64,000 nt of DNA from NCBI GenBank assembly GCA_001692895.1, contig KV748184.1:3038001-3102000 (forward strand). The letters run 5' to 3'. Shown here in pieces: positions 22,881 to 35,732 of this stretch. The notes under the pieces are model-generated. The model did not search any database. It had not been told where the DNA came from and was given only the letters and a program-made list of their open reading frames with translations. The first letter of the stretch is position 1; every line of letters begins with the position of its first letter. Origin of the DNA: Cenococcum geophilum 1.58. Taxonomy: Eukaryota; Ascomycota; Dothideomycetes; Gloniales; Gloniaceae. Both the position numbers and the translations under genes were made by a program.

Positions 22881-24050
22881 ATATGCCACTAAAAGCAGCC
22901 ACTATAACGCTATTAACGGCGGCAACTACTTTAAGGTTAGGTAACGACACCAGTATAGTAGATACTAACTTATAGCAACCTATAACGGTCGGACAACTAT
23001 AAGAGATAGTTAATTAGTTGATAGAAAACAATATAATATTGGAAAATAGGATTAACGGGATAGGCCCAGCAAAGGTTAAGTTACTATTAATTAAAAGGTA
23101 CTTAGGAGAGAGATTAAAGCTTAAAGGATTCCTTATATAAATGCACTTTAAGGTAGTACAGGAGGGAGTAAAGCTGGTAATACCTATGGATTAAATAGCG
23201 TATGTAGGACTATTCTTAACAGGAAGAGTACTTAAATAGTTTAAGCCTTACCTTACAGAGATATAAGCGAATAGCATGATAACCACTAACTAAGAGGTAC
23301 GGTTTATATTCTTAAGCTAGAATAGATTTATAGAATAACTTACCCAAATATTTGGAGACCTGGAAGCAATAACTATAGTAGAGAGGAAACTTTAAGACAT
23401 TACGTAATAAACCTTAGCAATTAAGTATATAACGCAGTTCCAGACATTAGTGATATAAGTAGAGTAGAATAATAGGGCGCTTATAGCACAGTATAAAAAG
23501 GGACTTAAGGCTAAAGTCTAGGATATAATTATCCTAATAGAAGATGCAGACACCCTAAGGGAACTAATAGATTAAGTAATTAAGATTAACAATTAGATCT
23601 ACTAAAGGGAATAGGCTAAAAAGGGCTAGGATAGAGTTTTATAGTTATATAAGGCGCAGAGTACGTAATAACTAAAGCTAAGTTAAAAACTATAGTATGG
23701 CGCAGAGCTAATGGACCTTAGTAGTACTAAAGAAGCCTATAAGAAATAAAGTAAGAAACCGTAAAAACCTAGAGGATAAGGATTAAGTAATTAAAGGTCT
23801 AAGGAGCAGAGGCTAAATTAGGGATCTTAGTAGTAGAAGATGTTTAGGCGGACTCTATAGCAAGAGAAATAGTTTAAAAAAGGAGCTTACATAAATTACG
23901 GGAAATAAGGTCATTATATTAGAGACTATAAAAGTAGGCAGAGTTACTACGCAGTAAAGGGTATAAGACTAGTAGATGATATACACGCATAGAGGGACGA
24001 TAATATGCTATAAGGAATAAAAGAATGTTTAATTAAAAGTTTTGCGTTTT
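22881..24050 (+). pseudogene. Gypsy-1 gag remnant
   Basis: It opens at about 22881 (MPLKAATITLLTAATTLR). Helical, charged gag sequence follows, with a zinc knuckle at ~23888-23935 reading YINYGK.GHYIRDYK, where knuckle Cys residues have become Tyr. Multiple TAG/TAA. Confidence 0.75.
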
Positions 24051-27000
24051 GTTATAATAACATATACCAAATTTATAAGGACGCTAAGTATAGCGCAAGC
24101 TATTAGCTATAAGAGCCAGCACCTATAGAATATAGAGGAACTAATAAACTAGCTCGCAGATCAGATATTAAAAATAATAATTTTAACGCAGGCGAAGCAT
24201 TTTATAACAATAAGGTAATAAAGGTAGCTTACTAAAAGTATATAGACCTAAGAGATGTTATACTAGAGGTAGAGGATAATTCTACTACAGAATAAGGAAC
24301 ATTAGTAGGGATTAAGACCCTACTAGATATAATATCTATCGCTTTATAAGACGTAAGAGAAGTAGGACAGCGAACTACTTCAGCACTCGATAAAGGCAAA
24401 AAGCCAAAGACTTAAGATTCTTAAGACGAGATACGAGATAACCAAGATTTTTAAAATAAGATAAGGTAAGCTTAAGGACCTATAATAGACGATAACTAAT
24501 AGAGCAGAGCAATAGCTTAGTTCAGTAATATATAAATAAGCTTAGGACGAAGTTTCCTAAGGGTATAAGACTCTCAAGACGAGATAAGTAAGATTTAAGA
24601 CTCTTAAGACAAGATAAGAACACTAAGTAAGCCTAGTTAGACTAAGGCTGGAGCAAAGCTTAAGAAAGAGGTAAGCTTAGGATTAAGAATTCGGAGTGCG
24701 AATTAGGACACCCATAAGCAAGAGGTAAGGGGCTTCTTTATAGATTAGAGAATCTATAGTATAAATAGCAATTAGACTAGGAGATAAGTATATAGACTTA
24801 GAAGATTTACTAGTAGAATACAGTGTTCGGATTAAAGATTAAGAAGTTAATACTAAGATTAAGAAGTAGGAAGACTTTAAGGATTAGAGCATAAGACGCA
24901 AACTAAAAGAAACTATAGAAGAGTTTAGGTAAAGAATTATCGCATAGTAAAAATAGAAACTAAATAAGAGATTTAGTATATTAGGACGTATAAAGGATAG
25001 AGTACTAGTATAAAGAATTACTAATAGGCCTAGGGTAGGCATACTAAGAGCTAAGTAGCTTACTAAACTAGAAGACAAAGAGGATCTAGGGATCCCTACT
25101 AGGTTTAAAGAATAATATATAAAAGGCTATTATAACGCAGTAATAAGAAGATACTTCCTTACGGATAAGCCGTATATACTCTAGCAGCTATACCAAAAAT
25201 AGTATAGGCAAAGGCATAATAATAAGTAGGAAGATTTCTATATATGGTTAGATAAATAAGTTATCTAGGACTACCTAATTATAAAAAAGGCCATAACGCA
25301 TATTAAAGGAGCCTTAATTATAACGTTAAAGGATCTAAAGGAATAATTAAAGGACTAAAGAAGCGAGAGACATATCTTAGTACCCGCGAATAAAGTCGTA
25401 ACATTTAGATTAGCACAATAAAGGTTTAAACTTAAAGATAAAGATAAGTTAAGAGTTAACCTAAAGCACCTAGCATACTATACGCTATTATAGATTATAT
25501 ATATAGACGATATATATAAGATGCATAAGAATCTAAAGGAAAAGAATTGGAAATACCCTATAAGGATATACTAGATAATAGATAAGCAATAGTACAGAAA
25601 TGCTAAATATATATATAGATAGCATCTAGCAGAAGTCTAAGAGGAAGGAAGTTTAGTACTTTAACTAGGAAGATTCCTTATAGAAGAATGCTTAGATGGA
25701 TAATAGTAGTAGGAATGCTTAGAAAACATGTATCTATAGTATATTAAAGATAAAAAGCGAACTAGGTATTAGCTAAAGAGCGAGCTAAGTATATAAGGAT
25801 TAAGCAGCTAATAGTTAGAAAAAGTAGAGGCCTATAGGACTAAAGGGAGCCAGTAGTAGAGCCTTAAACCCTTAAAGGAATTTAAGGACAACACCTAAAT
25901 TTAAAAGTTAATTAGTAAGATTAGCAGTTTAAAGCGCTAATAGATAGTAGAGTAATAAGGAACCATATCTTACTAGCAGCAGTTAAGAGAATAGGACTAC
26001 CTTATAGATAGAAGGAGCAACCTTACCTATTAGTTACGATTTTAGGAGATCTAATAGCCTATAGAGGAGGCATTATTAATCTTAAAACAGGACCTATTTA
26101 GATAACTATTAAAGGAAGACAAATTAAGATATCTTTTAATATCCTACCATTAGGACGGGATAAGGCAGTATTAGATATACCTTAGTTATAGGAATATAAT
26201 TTAAGGATTAACTGGATTATAGGTCAAGTTAATATTAGGGATACTTAACGCCGTAAGATATAATAATAAACTAAGTTAGTATAGTACTAAGTCAGAGCGA
26301 TATATAAAGAGACTAAGCGAGGCTTAAGTTATATACTAAAGAAATACCATAAGTATAGCAAGAAACTATAGTCACTAGAAAGTAAAAAGCTATTAGAGTA
26401 TATAGTATAGGACTATAAAATAGAATTAGAACCAGGGACAAGTCTAAAGTTCTTTTTAATCTATAAGCTTACTAAAGAGGAAGGTAAAGCACTTAAAGAG
26501 TTTATTTAGAAAAACTTATAAAAGGGATATATTAGACCATCGCAGTCATTAGTAGGATATCCAGTACTATTCGTACTAAAGAAGAACGGTAAACTAAGGC
26601 TATATATTAACTATAGATAGTTAAACAGCATTACTAGGAAGGATAGGTATCCTTTACCCTTAATTAGTAAGATCTAAGATAGGATAGGTAATACGCAAAT
26701 CTTTATAAAGATAGATCTAATATAGGTATACCATCAGATTAGAATTAAGAAAGGCAATAAATAAAAGGCAGCCTTTAGGTTAAAGGAAAGACTATATAAA
26801 CTATTAGTTATACAATTCAGGCTTATAAACATACTAGTAATATTCTAAAAGCGTATTAATAATATATTAGGGGAACACTTGGATAAATTTATTATAGTAT
26901 ATCTTAACAATATTATTATCTACTTAATAACTAAAGAAGAACACGGAGAATACATTAAATGGGTTTTAAAGAGACTATAGAAAGAATAGATGCCAGTAGT

Positions 27001-28523
27001 AATTAAAAAATGCAAATTCTTCACAAAAAAGACTAATTTTATTAGATTTATTATTAAACTAGGCTAACTTAGTATAGATCTAAAGAAGATTAAGGCTATA
27101 GTGAATTAGTAAGAACTAGAGAACGTTATATAGTTAAGATCATTTCTAGGGTTTTGCAATTACTATAGAAGGTTTATAGCGTAGTAGTTAAAAGATATTA
27201 AGCTATTTACGCGATTAATAAAGAAAGAAGAATTATAGGCATAAGAAGAAGAACAGAGAGAACTCTTTAAAAAAGTTAAAGAGTTATTTACCTAGGAGCC
27301 AGTTTTTAAGATCTATTAACTAGGACTAGAGACGGTTATAGAAACGGATGCATTAGACTATATATTAGGGGCGTACTTTATACAGAAATATTAAGATAAA
27401 TAGCACCTAGTAGCATATTATAGTAGGAAGATAACACCACTAGAGTTAAACTATAATATCTATAATAAGGAGTTATTAGGTATAGTTATAGCACTAAAAA
27501 AATAAAAAGCATTCTTATAAGGTATAGAAAAACTATTTATAGTTAAAACGGATTATAAAAACCTAACAGGATTCTTAATAATAAAGGAACTTAACTAAAG
27601 ACAGGTTAGATAGGCAGAGATGCTTATAGAATACCATTTTAAGATTTAGTATACTAAGGGTATAGATAATACACAAGCAGATACTCTAAGTTATAAGGCT
27701 AAATTACAGAACAACAAAAAGCTATTAGGGGCTTTACTACGAAAGATATAGACGGATTAATTAGATATAATTATCTAAAAATTATAGCAACTTAGGAGAA
27801 CAATAAATTAGAAAGGGTTTATAAGTTACTAAAAAGCTTTTAGGTATAAAGGATTTTAGAAATATAGTTAGAAGATCTATAGACGGATATATATAAAAAT
27901 CGAGAAGTAAAGTACATCCTAAAAAGTATAGCAAAGTAGTTTATAGAGGACTTCTATAAGGGATTAACTTAGGGATATAATAGAGCTACGGGCTTAATGT
28001 CAAGACTTTAGGAGGAGTATATTATTGATAGAATCTAGAATATCGTAAGAAAAGTAATAAAGGAATGTCTAGACTGCTAAAGGAATAAACTAATAAGGTA
28101 TAAGCCATACGGAGGGCTACAACCTATTAAAATACTAGAGAGACTATAGGAGGTCATATTATAGGACTTTATTATTAAGTTATTAAGGTTAAGAGACCCT
28201 ATTACCGGGTAAAATTATAATATAATCTTAGTAATAGTAAATAAGCTTATAAAGTAGGAATACTTTATAATATATATAGAAGAAATCTCAGCGGAAGATG
28301 TCGCTAAAATTTATATTAAAGAAGTATTTATAAGATACGGAGTACTAAGTAAAATTATATTAAACAGAGATCTAAGATTTATAGCAGTATTCTAGGAGGT
28401 ATTCTTAGCGGAGTAAGGAGTTAGAGTAGTAACTTTCACTATATATTATCTGCAGATAGACGGTTAAATAGAAGGATTAAATTAGACGCTAGAATAGTAT
28501 TTAAGGTATTATATTAATCACGC
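24051..28523 (+). pseudogene. Gypsy-1 pol remnant, first part
   Basis: A long charged linker with weak family signal (24051-25900) is followed by retropepsin at ~25930 (ALIDSRVIRNHI, from DSG) and LVTILGDLIAYRGG. Reverse transcriptase follows at ~26440-27100 with [26 protein letters not shown] and VYLNNIIIY (YLDD changed to YLNN). RNase H is at ~27290-27700 (ETDALDYILGAYF, YNKELLGIV). The integrase zinc-binding and core domains start at ~27950. LINE-2 interrupts the frame at the sequence encoding YLRYYINHA. Confidence 0.85.
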
Positions 28524-28745
28524 GCCCGCGAAGCCCTACTACACACGTCCACGTCGCCGCGGGTGGAAACATCATCTGGAATCCGTTCCTTTTGATGGCC
28601 AAGTGCAGAGGCGATAGTAGAGAGCCGTCGCAGCGCGTGCAGCGCGCTGTCGTTGCGACTCTGTGGTGTTAAGCCGGCGACGCGTTTAAAGCATCGCCCT
28701 TAACAACACCAGGAGCCTCACTGCCTCTACTTAGAGCTCCCGTTC
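28524..28745 (+). other. Un-RIPed GC-rich 5' end of LINE-2
   Basis: CpA and TpG are abundant here, unlike everything around it. It contains an imperfect stem ggtgttaag...cttaacaacacc (~28667-28713). No coding frame or RNA family is recognised. Confidence 0.6.
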
Positions 28746-28979
28746 TACCATTTAGGGAGGCCTATTAAGGGAAACTAGGATATAAAAACTACTTAATGTA
28801 CGTCTACCTAGCTTATAGCTAGGGCCGAAACTGGCCTTATTAAGCTAGCGGATGCGGACGCGTCCTAGGCGTATAATAGGATACCCTTAGGCTTACACTA
28901 GCTCTAAGACCAAATGGATATAGCGAGGGCGTAGGGAACCCTTTTTTATAAGAACTTGTTAATTAACGCGTCGCAGATA

Positions 28980-29400
28980 CCTTATACGAAACTTATTAAG
29001 GCCCTAAAGGCCACCACAAAGAACTTATTAAGGCCCTACCTAAAGAACTTATTAAGGCCCCTCTAAGGGCCTATCTGGTATACCAGTACACCTAGGTGAC
29101 TTAGAAGAGGGTCTTAATAGGCGTAGTGCGCGTAACCTAGTCGACAGCGACGCAACAGCGACGCGACGGCGACTAGACGGCTTAACGAGGTAGAAACACG
29201 GGTAAAGCTCTAGGCAGCGGAAACACAGGCCAGCTTCGACGGCCCCATAGCGTTTAACTCGCAGGCGACTTATAGGCGACTCGTAGGTGACTTATAGGAG
29301 GGTCTTAATAGGCGTAGTGCATGTAACCTAATGTATATACGTCTAAGGCGACTTATAGGAGGGTCTTAATAGGCGTGGTGCACGTAACCCAATACGTATA
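28980..29400 (+). repeat. Short tandem repeats in LINE-2 leader
   Basis: Three copies of aagaacttattaaggccc are followed by three copies of a longer unit around gagggtcttaataggcgtrg with a trailing ...cgtaacc. They look like leader (promoter-type) repeats upstream of the coding part. Confidence 0.7.
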
Positions 29401-30399
29401 TATATGGGGGAGGCTATAGGGGAAACACAGGCTAGTTAGACGAGGACTCGACAGTCTTATAGAAAGGGGGGACACAAGCTTAGTTAGTAGGAGAGGGTAG
29501 AGTAGGTCGCTTAGCGCGGGACCTAGTATCTATAAACCCCTCTTATAAGATACGGTCGGCCTATTATAAGGAGACTCTTATAGGCATCGCGAAATGGGAG
29601 CTAGTGGTATATAGGGTGTTGCGCCCCTATATTACTGCTAATCTCCTATAGGGCGAAGTATATAGTAGCCACTACTAGCTTTAGGGACCTTACCCCTTAG
29701 CTAGGCTCTAACCCCTAGTGCACCTAATAGGTAGGTAAGATTATATCCTAGCTAGAGAAGACTACTACGTAGCTTAAAAGAACGGATACGCGTGTCGGTA
29801 TATTAATAGACGGAACCGTTCGTTCGCTTCTAGGGCGGTATACTAATAAGATATGCTTAAGGAGTAAATAGGAGTTACTTAGGTAGGGGAGGCTTTTTAG
29901 TCTAGGCCTTAACTATAGAAGGTACCTAAGGCTTCTATATTATAGGATGCAGCCATAATACCTTTATAGGATTACGCCAATAGGCACGTAAGACGGGAGT
30001 TACAACCCCTAGAAAAGGCAGCTTATGCCTATACTAGTAAAAATAATAAAAAAGGTATAAAACTAGAGGCTATAAAAGGCTCCTAAGCCGTATAAAAGCG
30101 TACTAACTCTAAAAGGAGACTCTTATATAGACCGCGAGGGGGCGGACTGGTGCTTAGGCCAATCCCATTATAAGATATCTAAAAGAACTGGTAAGACCCC
30201 CCGTTAAGGTAGTGGCAGCTAACTACTTATAGAAAGCCCCTAGGCCTTTAGGCCTAGGTATTAGGATAAATACTAAAAAACTAGGGTAGAGGCCTAGATA
30301 AGCAGGTATGTTAAACTCTACTATATAACTACCTACCAAAAGCAGCTACACGCGTGTGCTTTATAATTAGCAAGGCTATCAGCCTATCCTTATAGTCAT

Positions 30400-33200
30400 A
30401 GCAGGCAGTTAACCTAGATATTGCAGTTGTAATAATCTAGATATATAGGGGACTGGTACAAATCATTAATATATATAACCCTAGGGTTAAAGGAGTCCCA
30501 TAAATAGAGAACATTATATCGGTAATAAGCTTACTAAAAACCGAAGGCATAAAGTCTATCCTACTAGGAGACATAAACCTCCACCACCCGCGGTAGGGGG
30601 GTATCTATATTACTACTAATCGACAGGTAGAGTGCCTACTAAGAGCTATAGACACCTAGGGCCTTAAGTTGGCCACCCCCCTAAAAGCAACTATATGGTA
30701 ATAAGGAACCTCCAGAAGTATAATTAACCTCATATTTATAGATAAAGGCCTATACCAAAGACTTAAAAGGTATAACCCTAAAAAAGAATAGGCACTCGCC
30801 TTAGACTATATCCCTATCCAGATATAGCTAGATTTAGATATTAAGGCGTAACTAAGTAGTAAAAGATACGCAATAAGGAAGCTTAAGATAGACAGTTTCC
30901 TTAATATAGTTAAACAACAACTCTAAGACCTAGAAGAAATCCACCCAATTCTAAATAAGCGAGGCTTATTAGCTACCCCTAAGGAAATTAACTAAAGACT
31001 AGAAAGGATCCAGGCAGTAATTAAAAATAGGCTAAAAGAGCACTGCCCGGTCTTAAAACCGGGCCCCTATATATAATACGCATAGTCCGCACAATATGCG
31101 GTTCTTATTGCCAGCTAATAATAAGTAAAAAGGAAATATATAAGCAGCTATAACCCTAAAGATAAGAGACGATACAAAGACACAAGAAACCAGTTAAAGA
31201 ATACCCTAAAGAAAGAAGTAAGAAATAACTGGAGACGGTTTATAAACAAGTATACTTTTAACCTAAGCCTCCCCTATAACAAGGGCCTTTAAGCTATAGC
31301 AAAATAGGTAAAGAAAAAGGTAGGGCGCTTAGTAGAAGACCTATACTTACTACCCCTATAAAGAGCAGGGGAATTATAGGCCACTAATAACAATAATAAG
31401 AAGGCAAAGATCCTTATAAAAAGGTTCTTCCCCTAACCAGCTCTAATAGACCTTAGCAATATTACGGGTAAAACACCGGTAACTCGCCTAAGGGTCAACA
31501 GCGACATAATAATAGAGGAAATGGCCAGAACTATTAGCCGCCTTTTAAATAACACAGCACTAGGACTAGATAGGATTCCAAATAAGGCCTTAAAAACATA
31601 TAGACTACTTATAGCACCCTAGCTTATAGATATAGCCAGGGCATACTTTGCCATAGGCTACTACCCGCGACTTAGAAGAGCTATAACGACGGTTATTCTA
31701 CAGAAAGAAGGTAAAGTAGATTACTTAATCCTAGGAAGCTACCGCCCTATTGCCTTAGAAAATACCCTTAGTAAGATCTTAGAAAAAGTAATAGCGGACC
31801 GCATGGTAGACACGGCTAAGGAATATAACCTACTACTATAAAGCTAAATAGGGGCAAGAAAGAACCGCTTAATACTATTAGTACTTACGCTACTCGCTAC
31901 TACCATTAAATCCGCATAGGCGATGCAAAGGGACTTTATAGTATTAATACTCAGCCTAGATATTAGCGGCGCCTATAATAACATACCCCATAAGCGTCTC
32001 CTATATATCCTTAAAGCAAAAGGCTTCCTAGAATAGATTATATAATTTATTTAAGGGTTTACAGGTTAGAAAGAAATATTATTAGTCTTTAGCGGATACT
32101 AGAGCCCCCCTATCGCAGTTATAACAGGAATACTATAAGGATTACCCCTCTCGCCTATACTCTTCCTTTTCTTTATAAGCAACCTGCTTAACTCCTTTAA
32201 GGAAGGGGTAACCTAGGAAATAGGCTTTATTAATAATACAAACCTAATTATATATAGGCTAATAGCCGTAGAAAATTATAGAATACTAGAGAAAGCTTAT
32301 AATACCTATATAGAATAGGCAAGATAATATAGAGTCTAATTCTTACTAGAGAAATACTAGCTAATCTACTTTATAAGAAAACACAACCAATTTATAGATC
32401 TCTAGTATATAATCCGTATCTAAGGCTTTAGGGGTTAACTAGTTTAGGGTCTAAGGGTATTAGGAGTATAGGTAGACAGTAAGCTTCGGTAGAGCGTATA
32501 TACGGTATAAGCAGCCCATAAGGGCCAAGTACAGTATATCGCATTATTTAGGATCGTTAATTCTATATAGGGTCTATACTTCTAGAGGTCACGCCTACTA
32601 TATATAGTAGTTATCCGGCCAACTATAACGTATAGGTCCAGTATTTAGGCCATTAGAGAATCTAAAAAAGGCCCCCCTAAATCACTCCTTAAACCACTCT
32701 AAAAGGTCTAAACAGCCTACCTCTAGAGTATAATAGGCGGGTATAAGTGAACGGCCACAGCACTACTTAAAAAGGAAGCCAATATTCCCCCCCTATAACT
32801 ATATATTAAAGCCGCTATAATATAAAGGGCGCAAAATAAACGCAACTTTAATATTATAAAGTATATTAAGACACGCCTAAATAAACTATAGAGGGACCCT
32901 AGGGCGCCCTATAGGAGAACAAACTAATAACCCCAAAGTAGGGAAGATATATTAGAGAAATAGGTAAAGAAAGCAGAAGAAAAATAGTACTGCTTTAGGG
33001 CCCAGGCCTATATAGAGGAGAAAGGGAGACGTATAAGAGGCTAGTAAAAACAATAGCAAGAAAGAGAAAGGAGTAAAAGTAGAGTATAAAAGAATGCTAG
33101 GAAACTATCTACTATAATATAACACTAGCTAAACCAACGCTAAAGAGGCGTATAGGAGTTAAAGGTATAGAGGCTAACTAAGGCAAGAGGAACCTAAGCT
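30400..33200 (+). pseudogene. LINE-2 ORF2 remnant
   Basis: Endonuclease: VQIINIYNPRVKG-like, SILLGDINLHHPRWGG (30560-30600), SIINLIFIDKG. RT at ~31490-32300: EEMARTISRLLNNTALGLD, GSYRPIALENTLSKILEK, SLDISGAYNNIPHKRLLYI, LPLSPILFLFFISNLL and GFINNTNLIIY. The FADD-type active site is now INN, so both Asp are lost. Remarkably continuous when stops are read as Gln/Trp. Confidence 0.83.
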
Positions 33201-33530
33201 GTAGCATAGTTAATGCTATAGGGGGTAAACACTCTAGGGCTCTAAGAAGGCCTAATAAAGGCAGAAAATATAATAGCAACATTCTTAAGAACAGAAATAA
33301 TAGGACTAAAAGACTAGCTCTACTAGGTAGGTATCCTAGTTAGTAGCCTAAGATGCAAATATAGCTAGCTAAGACAGACACTAAAATATATAATACTATT
33401 ATACCCCTTACACACTAACCGAGAAGTAATACTCTTAGTAGCTAGCATAGAGAACTATAATACACTACTCTTAATATAAAAAGGCCTTAAGGCGGTTACC
33501 TAGTAGCTTATTAGCTAAAATATACTAAAC

Positions 33531-33582
33531 NAGTTNNNGGTTATAAAGGAAATNGTAATANAGGGCGGGNGGGNNAGNAANN
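33531..33582. other. Ambiguous bases (N) in LINE-2
   Basis: Scattered Ns in repeat sequence, as also at 17747, 41290-41354, 47037-47094, 53746-53807 and 55637. All lie in multi-copy elements, so collapsed or mixed reads are likely. Confidence 0.95.
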
Positions 33583-33882
33583 GGCGCCCCCTAATAACTC
33601 TACAGTGGTAGAGTAAAGTTTGCAATACTAGCGCGTCCATAGGCTTATTACGGCAGCAGTGGTTCCTAAAGAGGTTAAAAAGTAAGGTAGTAAAGCACTA
33701 TAGGTAACTTGCAGGCGCCTCGTAGGCGCCTTATAGGCGAGTCCCAAAAGGCGGGGAGATAGATTACGGGGTTTTCTTAAATAGAGTTTTCTCCCTATAT
33801 GTATATAAGGAGTAGTCCGCGTAGGCCTAATAGGGATCCAAATCGGACGTTAAGCAATAAATAATAATAATATTAATCACGC

Positions 33883-34570
33883 ATAGAATAATTAGGTATC
33901 GCTATTATTAGTTATATAGTTTATATATAATATAACACCTTAAGAAGGAATAGGCACATTACTATTTAAGGCAAATTATAGATATAAGCTAAGAACATCG
34001 TTGTTACTATAGTAAGTAAAGAAAACGAGTAGTATAGCTAAAGAAAGAATAAAGATGTTAATAAATCTTTATATAGACCTTATAGAATTAGTAAAGAAAG
34101 TATAAAAGAGAATAAAAAGGTACTATAATGCTAAGAGATCTAAGGGACCAGATCTTAAGGAGGGAGATAAAGCATAGCTACTATATAAAAATTTTAAGAG
34201 TTAATAACTAAGTAAGAAGTTAGACTACGTCAGACTAGGACCTTTTAAAATTATTTAGAGGATTTTACTGGTTATATTTAAGTTAAACCTATTAGCTAAA
34301 ATAAAGATCTACCCTATATAGTATATCGCAATACTAGAGCTAGTATACGGGAATATTAAGCCACTAGTCTATAAAGCAGACATATATAAAGGATAGGAAG
34401 AAGATAAATAGTAAGTTTTAAAGATCGTTAGTTATAAGGATATTAACAATAAAATATAGTATAAGGTTAAGTGGATAGGCTATACTAAGACTACCTAAAA
34501 GCTACTAGAAAATTTAAAGAACGCTATAGGAAAGGTATAGGAGTATTAGAAGAGATTAGGTTAGGCAGTA
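33883..34570 (+). pseudogene. Gypsy-1 integrase C-terminus and chromodomain
   Basis: It resumes the integrase after LINE-2. FKANYRYKLRTSLLL, KRSKGPDLKEGDKA and LDYVRLGPFKII belong to the C-terminal part. The chromodomain at ~34410-34560 reads VLKIVSYKDINNKI.YKVKWIGYT...LENLKNA. Chromodomains at this position define chromoviruses and direct integration to H3K9-methylated chromatin in studied cases. Confidence 0.82.
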
Positions 34571-34935
34571 TTAAAAAAGAAGAATTACTAAAGAATAAGT
34601 TACCTAAGGGGGACCTAGGAAGAGTAGTTACTAAACTACTTAAATCTGTTTCCTTCTCTATTAGGAGAGAATCCGTTTTTTTATTACTAAGTTCCTATAA
34701 ACCTTATTCTATAAGTTTCTACTCCTTAAAATGCACCTTCTTATAAACTTTCTTAAGACGGATTAATTAAGTAGACGCAGCCAGACGGTAATTAAGGGCT
34801 CTTTATTAAGCTTTAGCAACCTCTTATTCCGCGTTATAAAAACGGCGCAACTCTACTAAAGTAATAGATAGTTTATTATCTAGCTATATAGCAGCAGATT
34901 AAACATAAAACCCTAAAATAAATCAATTAGAGAAC
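34530..34935 (-). pseudogene. Antisense coiled-coil-like frame at Gypsy-1 3' end
   Basis: On the strand opposite to pol, one frame reads LDNKLSITLVELRRFYNAE, then EVAKA..RALNYRLAAST, LIRLKKVYKKVHFKE and KTDSLLIEKETDLSS, interrupted only by TAG/TAA expected from Gln. The Gypsy-2 copy (39314-39690, +) keeps the same frame and nearly the same residues. Heptad-like Leu/charged spacing suggests a coiled coil. It overlaps the end of the chromodomain region and would be transcribed away from the 3' LTR. Function unknown. Confidence 0.5.
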
Positions 34936-35304
34936 TAGACAACTATTAAGAGTAATAGGTTGCGTATATTTAGTATTAGAGACAAAGTAAACGTTACAGG
35001 ATAAATAAATATTTGCTTTAGTATACTTTAAGTAAAAGGACAGTTATTATAAAGATGGGTTCGCCAACATAATATAAACTAACCCCTCTTTTAAACAACA
35101 AGAATACGGAGACGGTATAATCTCACTAAGAGATAGTATCACAGTAACGGTGCGAATACGGCGAGCAGTTAAAGAAGAAGAAATTGCTTTAGGTATAATA
35201 AGCAATAATATTAACCAAATTAATTAGACAGATATTATACCTTTAGTAAATAACTTAGAGATGTTTTAAATCTTTAAGGACAAAGATAGAGAGGAGGGAG
35301 ATAG

Positions 35305-35727
35305 TGTTATGGACGCTTTAAGTATAATATTATAACTACTAGGAGAGGAGTCGGAAGAAGCTAGTTAGTTAATTTAGGTACGGTCTAGGATAGAGCCGGT
35401 AGAACTATATAACGAGGAATAGTAACCAAGGTTATATAAGGTGATTTGTATAATCTATAAGATCTATATAATCCGTAACAGAGCAGATAAAGCATACGTA
35501 TATTATATATAAAAAGGATTTTATAGAAGTATGGTTGTGTATTTAAGGACCCTTAGTCCCTACCTAGATAGTTCCTTCCTTATAGTAATTCTTAGTATAA
35601 TTGGAGTTAATCTATTAGGCAACTACTCTACTAGTTATTATTACTTGTTGACCTCTATACTTACATTACCTATATACCTAGCCTAATAACGAGCCTACCG
35701 TAGTTCCTGCTACAAGGTTCCGTTACA
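35305..35727 (+). repeat. Gypsy-1 3' LTR
   Basis: 423 bp, beginning TGTTATGG and ending CCGTTACA, followed by TSD cttac. The TG and CA ends are intact here, which fixes the LTR boundaries of all four Gypsy LTRs. Confidence 0.92.
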
Positions 35728-35732
35728 CTTAC

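Larger units (their letters stand above)
28524..33869 (+). mobile_element. LINE-2: Tad-like LINE inside Gypsy-1 (innermost)
   Basis: 5346 bp between two copies of atattaatcacgc (28511-28523 and 33870-33882). Joining the flanks restores the Gypsy integrase frame (NHA.NNWVSLLLVI.F). It ends in (TAA)n. The first ~220 bp are GC-rich and not RIPed, and tandem repeats follow to ~29400. ORF2 endonuclease and RT are easily read at 30400-33200; I do not see a clear ORF1 zinc-knuckle region. Same family as LINE-3 through ORF2 and the 3' UTR. Confidence 0.88.
22413..35727 (+). mobile_element. Gypsy-1: chromodomain Ty3/Gypsy element in Copia-2
   Basis: 5 bp TSD cttac at 22408-22412 and 35728-35732. LTRs at 22413-22837 (425 bp) and 35305-35727 (423 bp). 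Gag, protease, RT, RNase H, integrase and chromodomain follow in Ty3/Gypsy order, interrupted by LINE-2 inside integrase. The net length is about 7.96 kb. Copia-2 coding sequence resumes directly after the right TSD. Confidence 0.92.
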
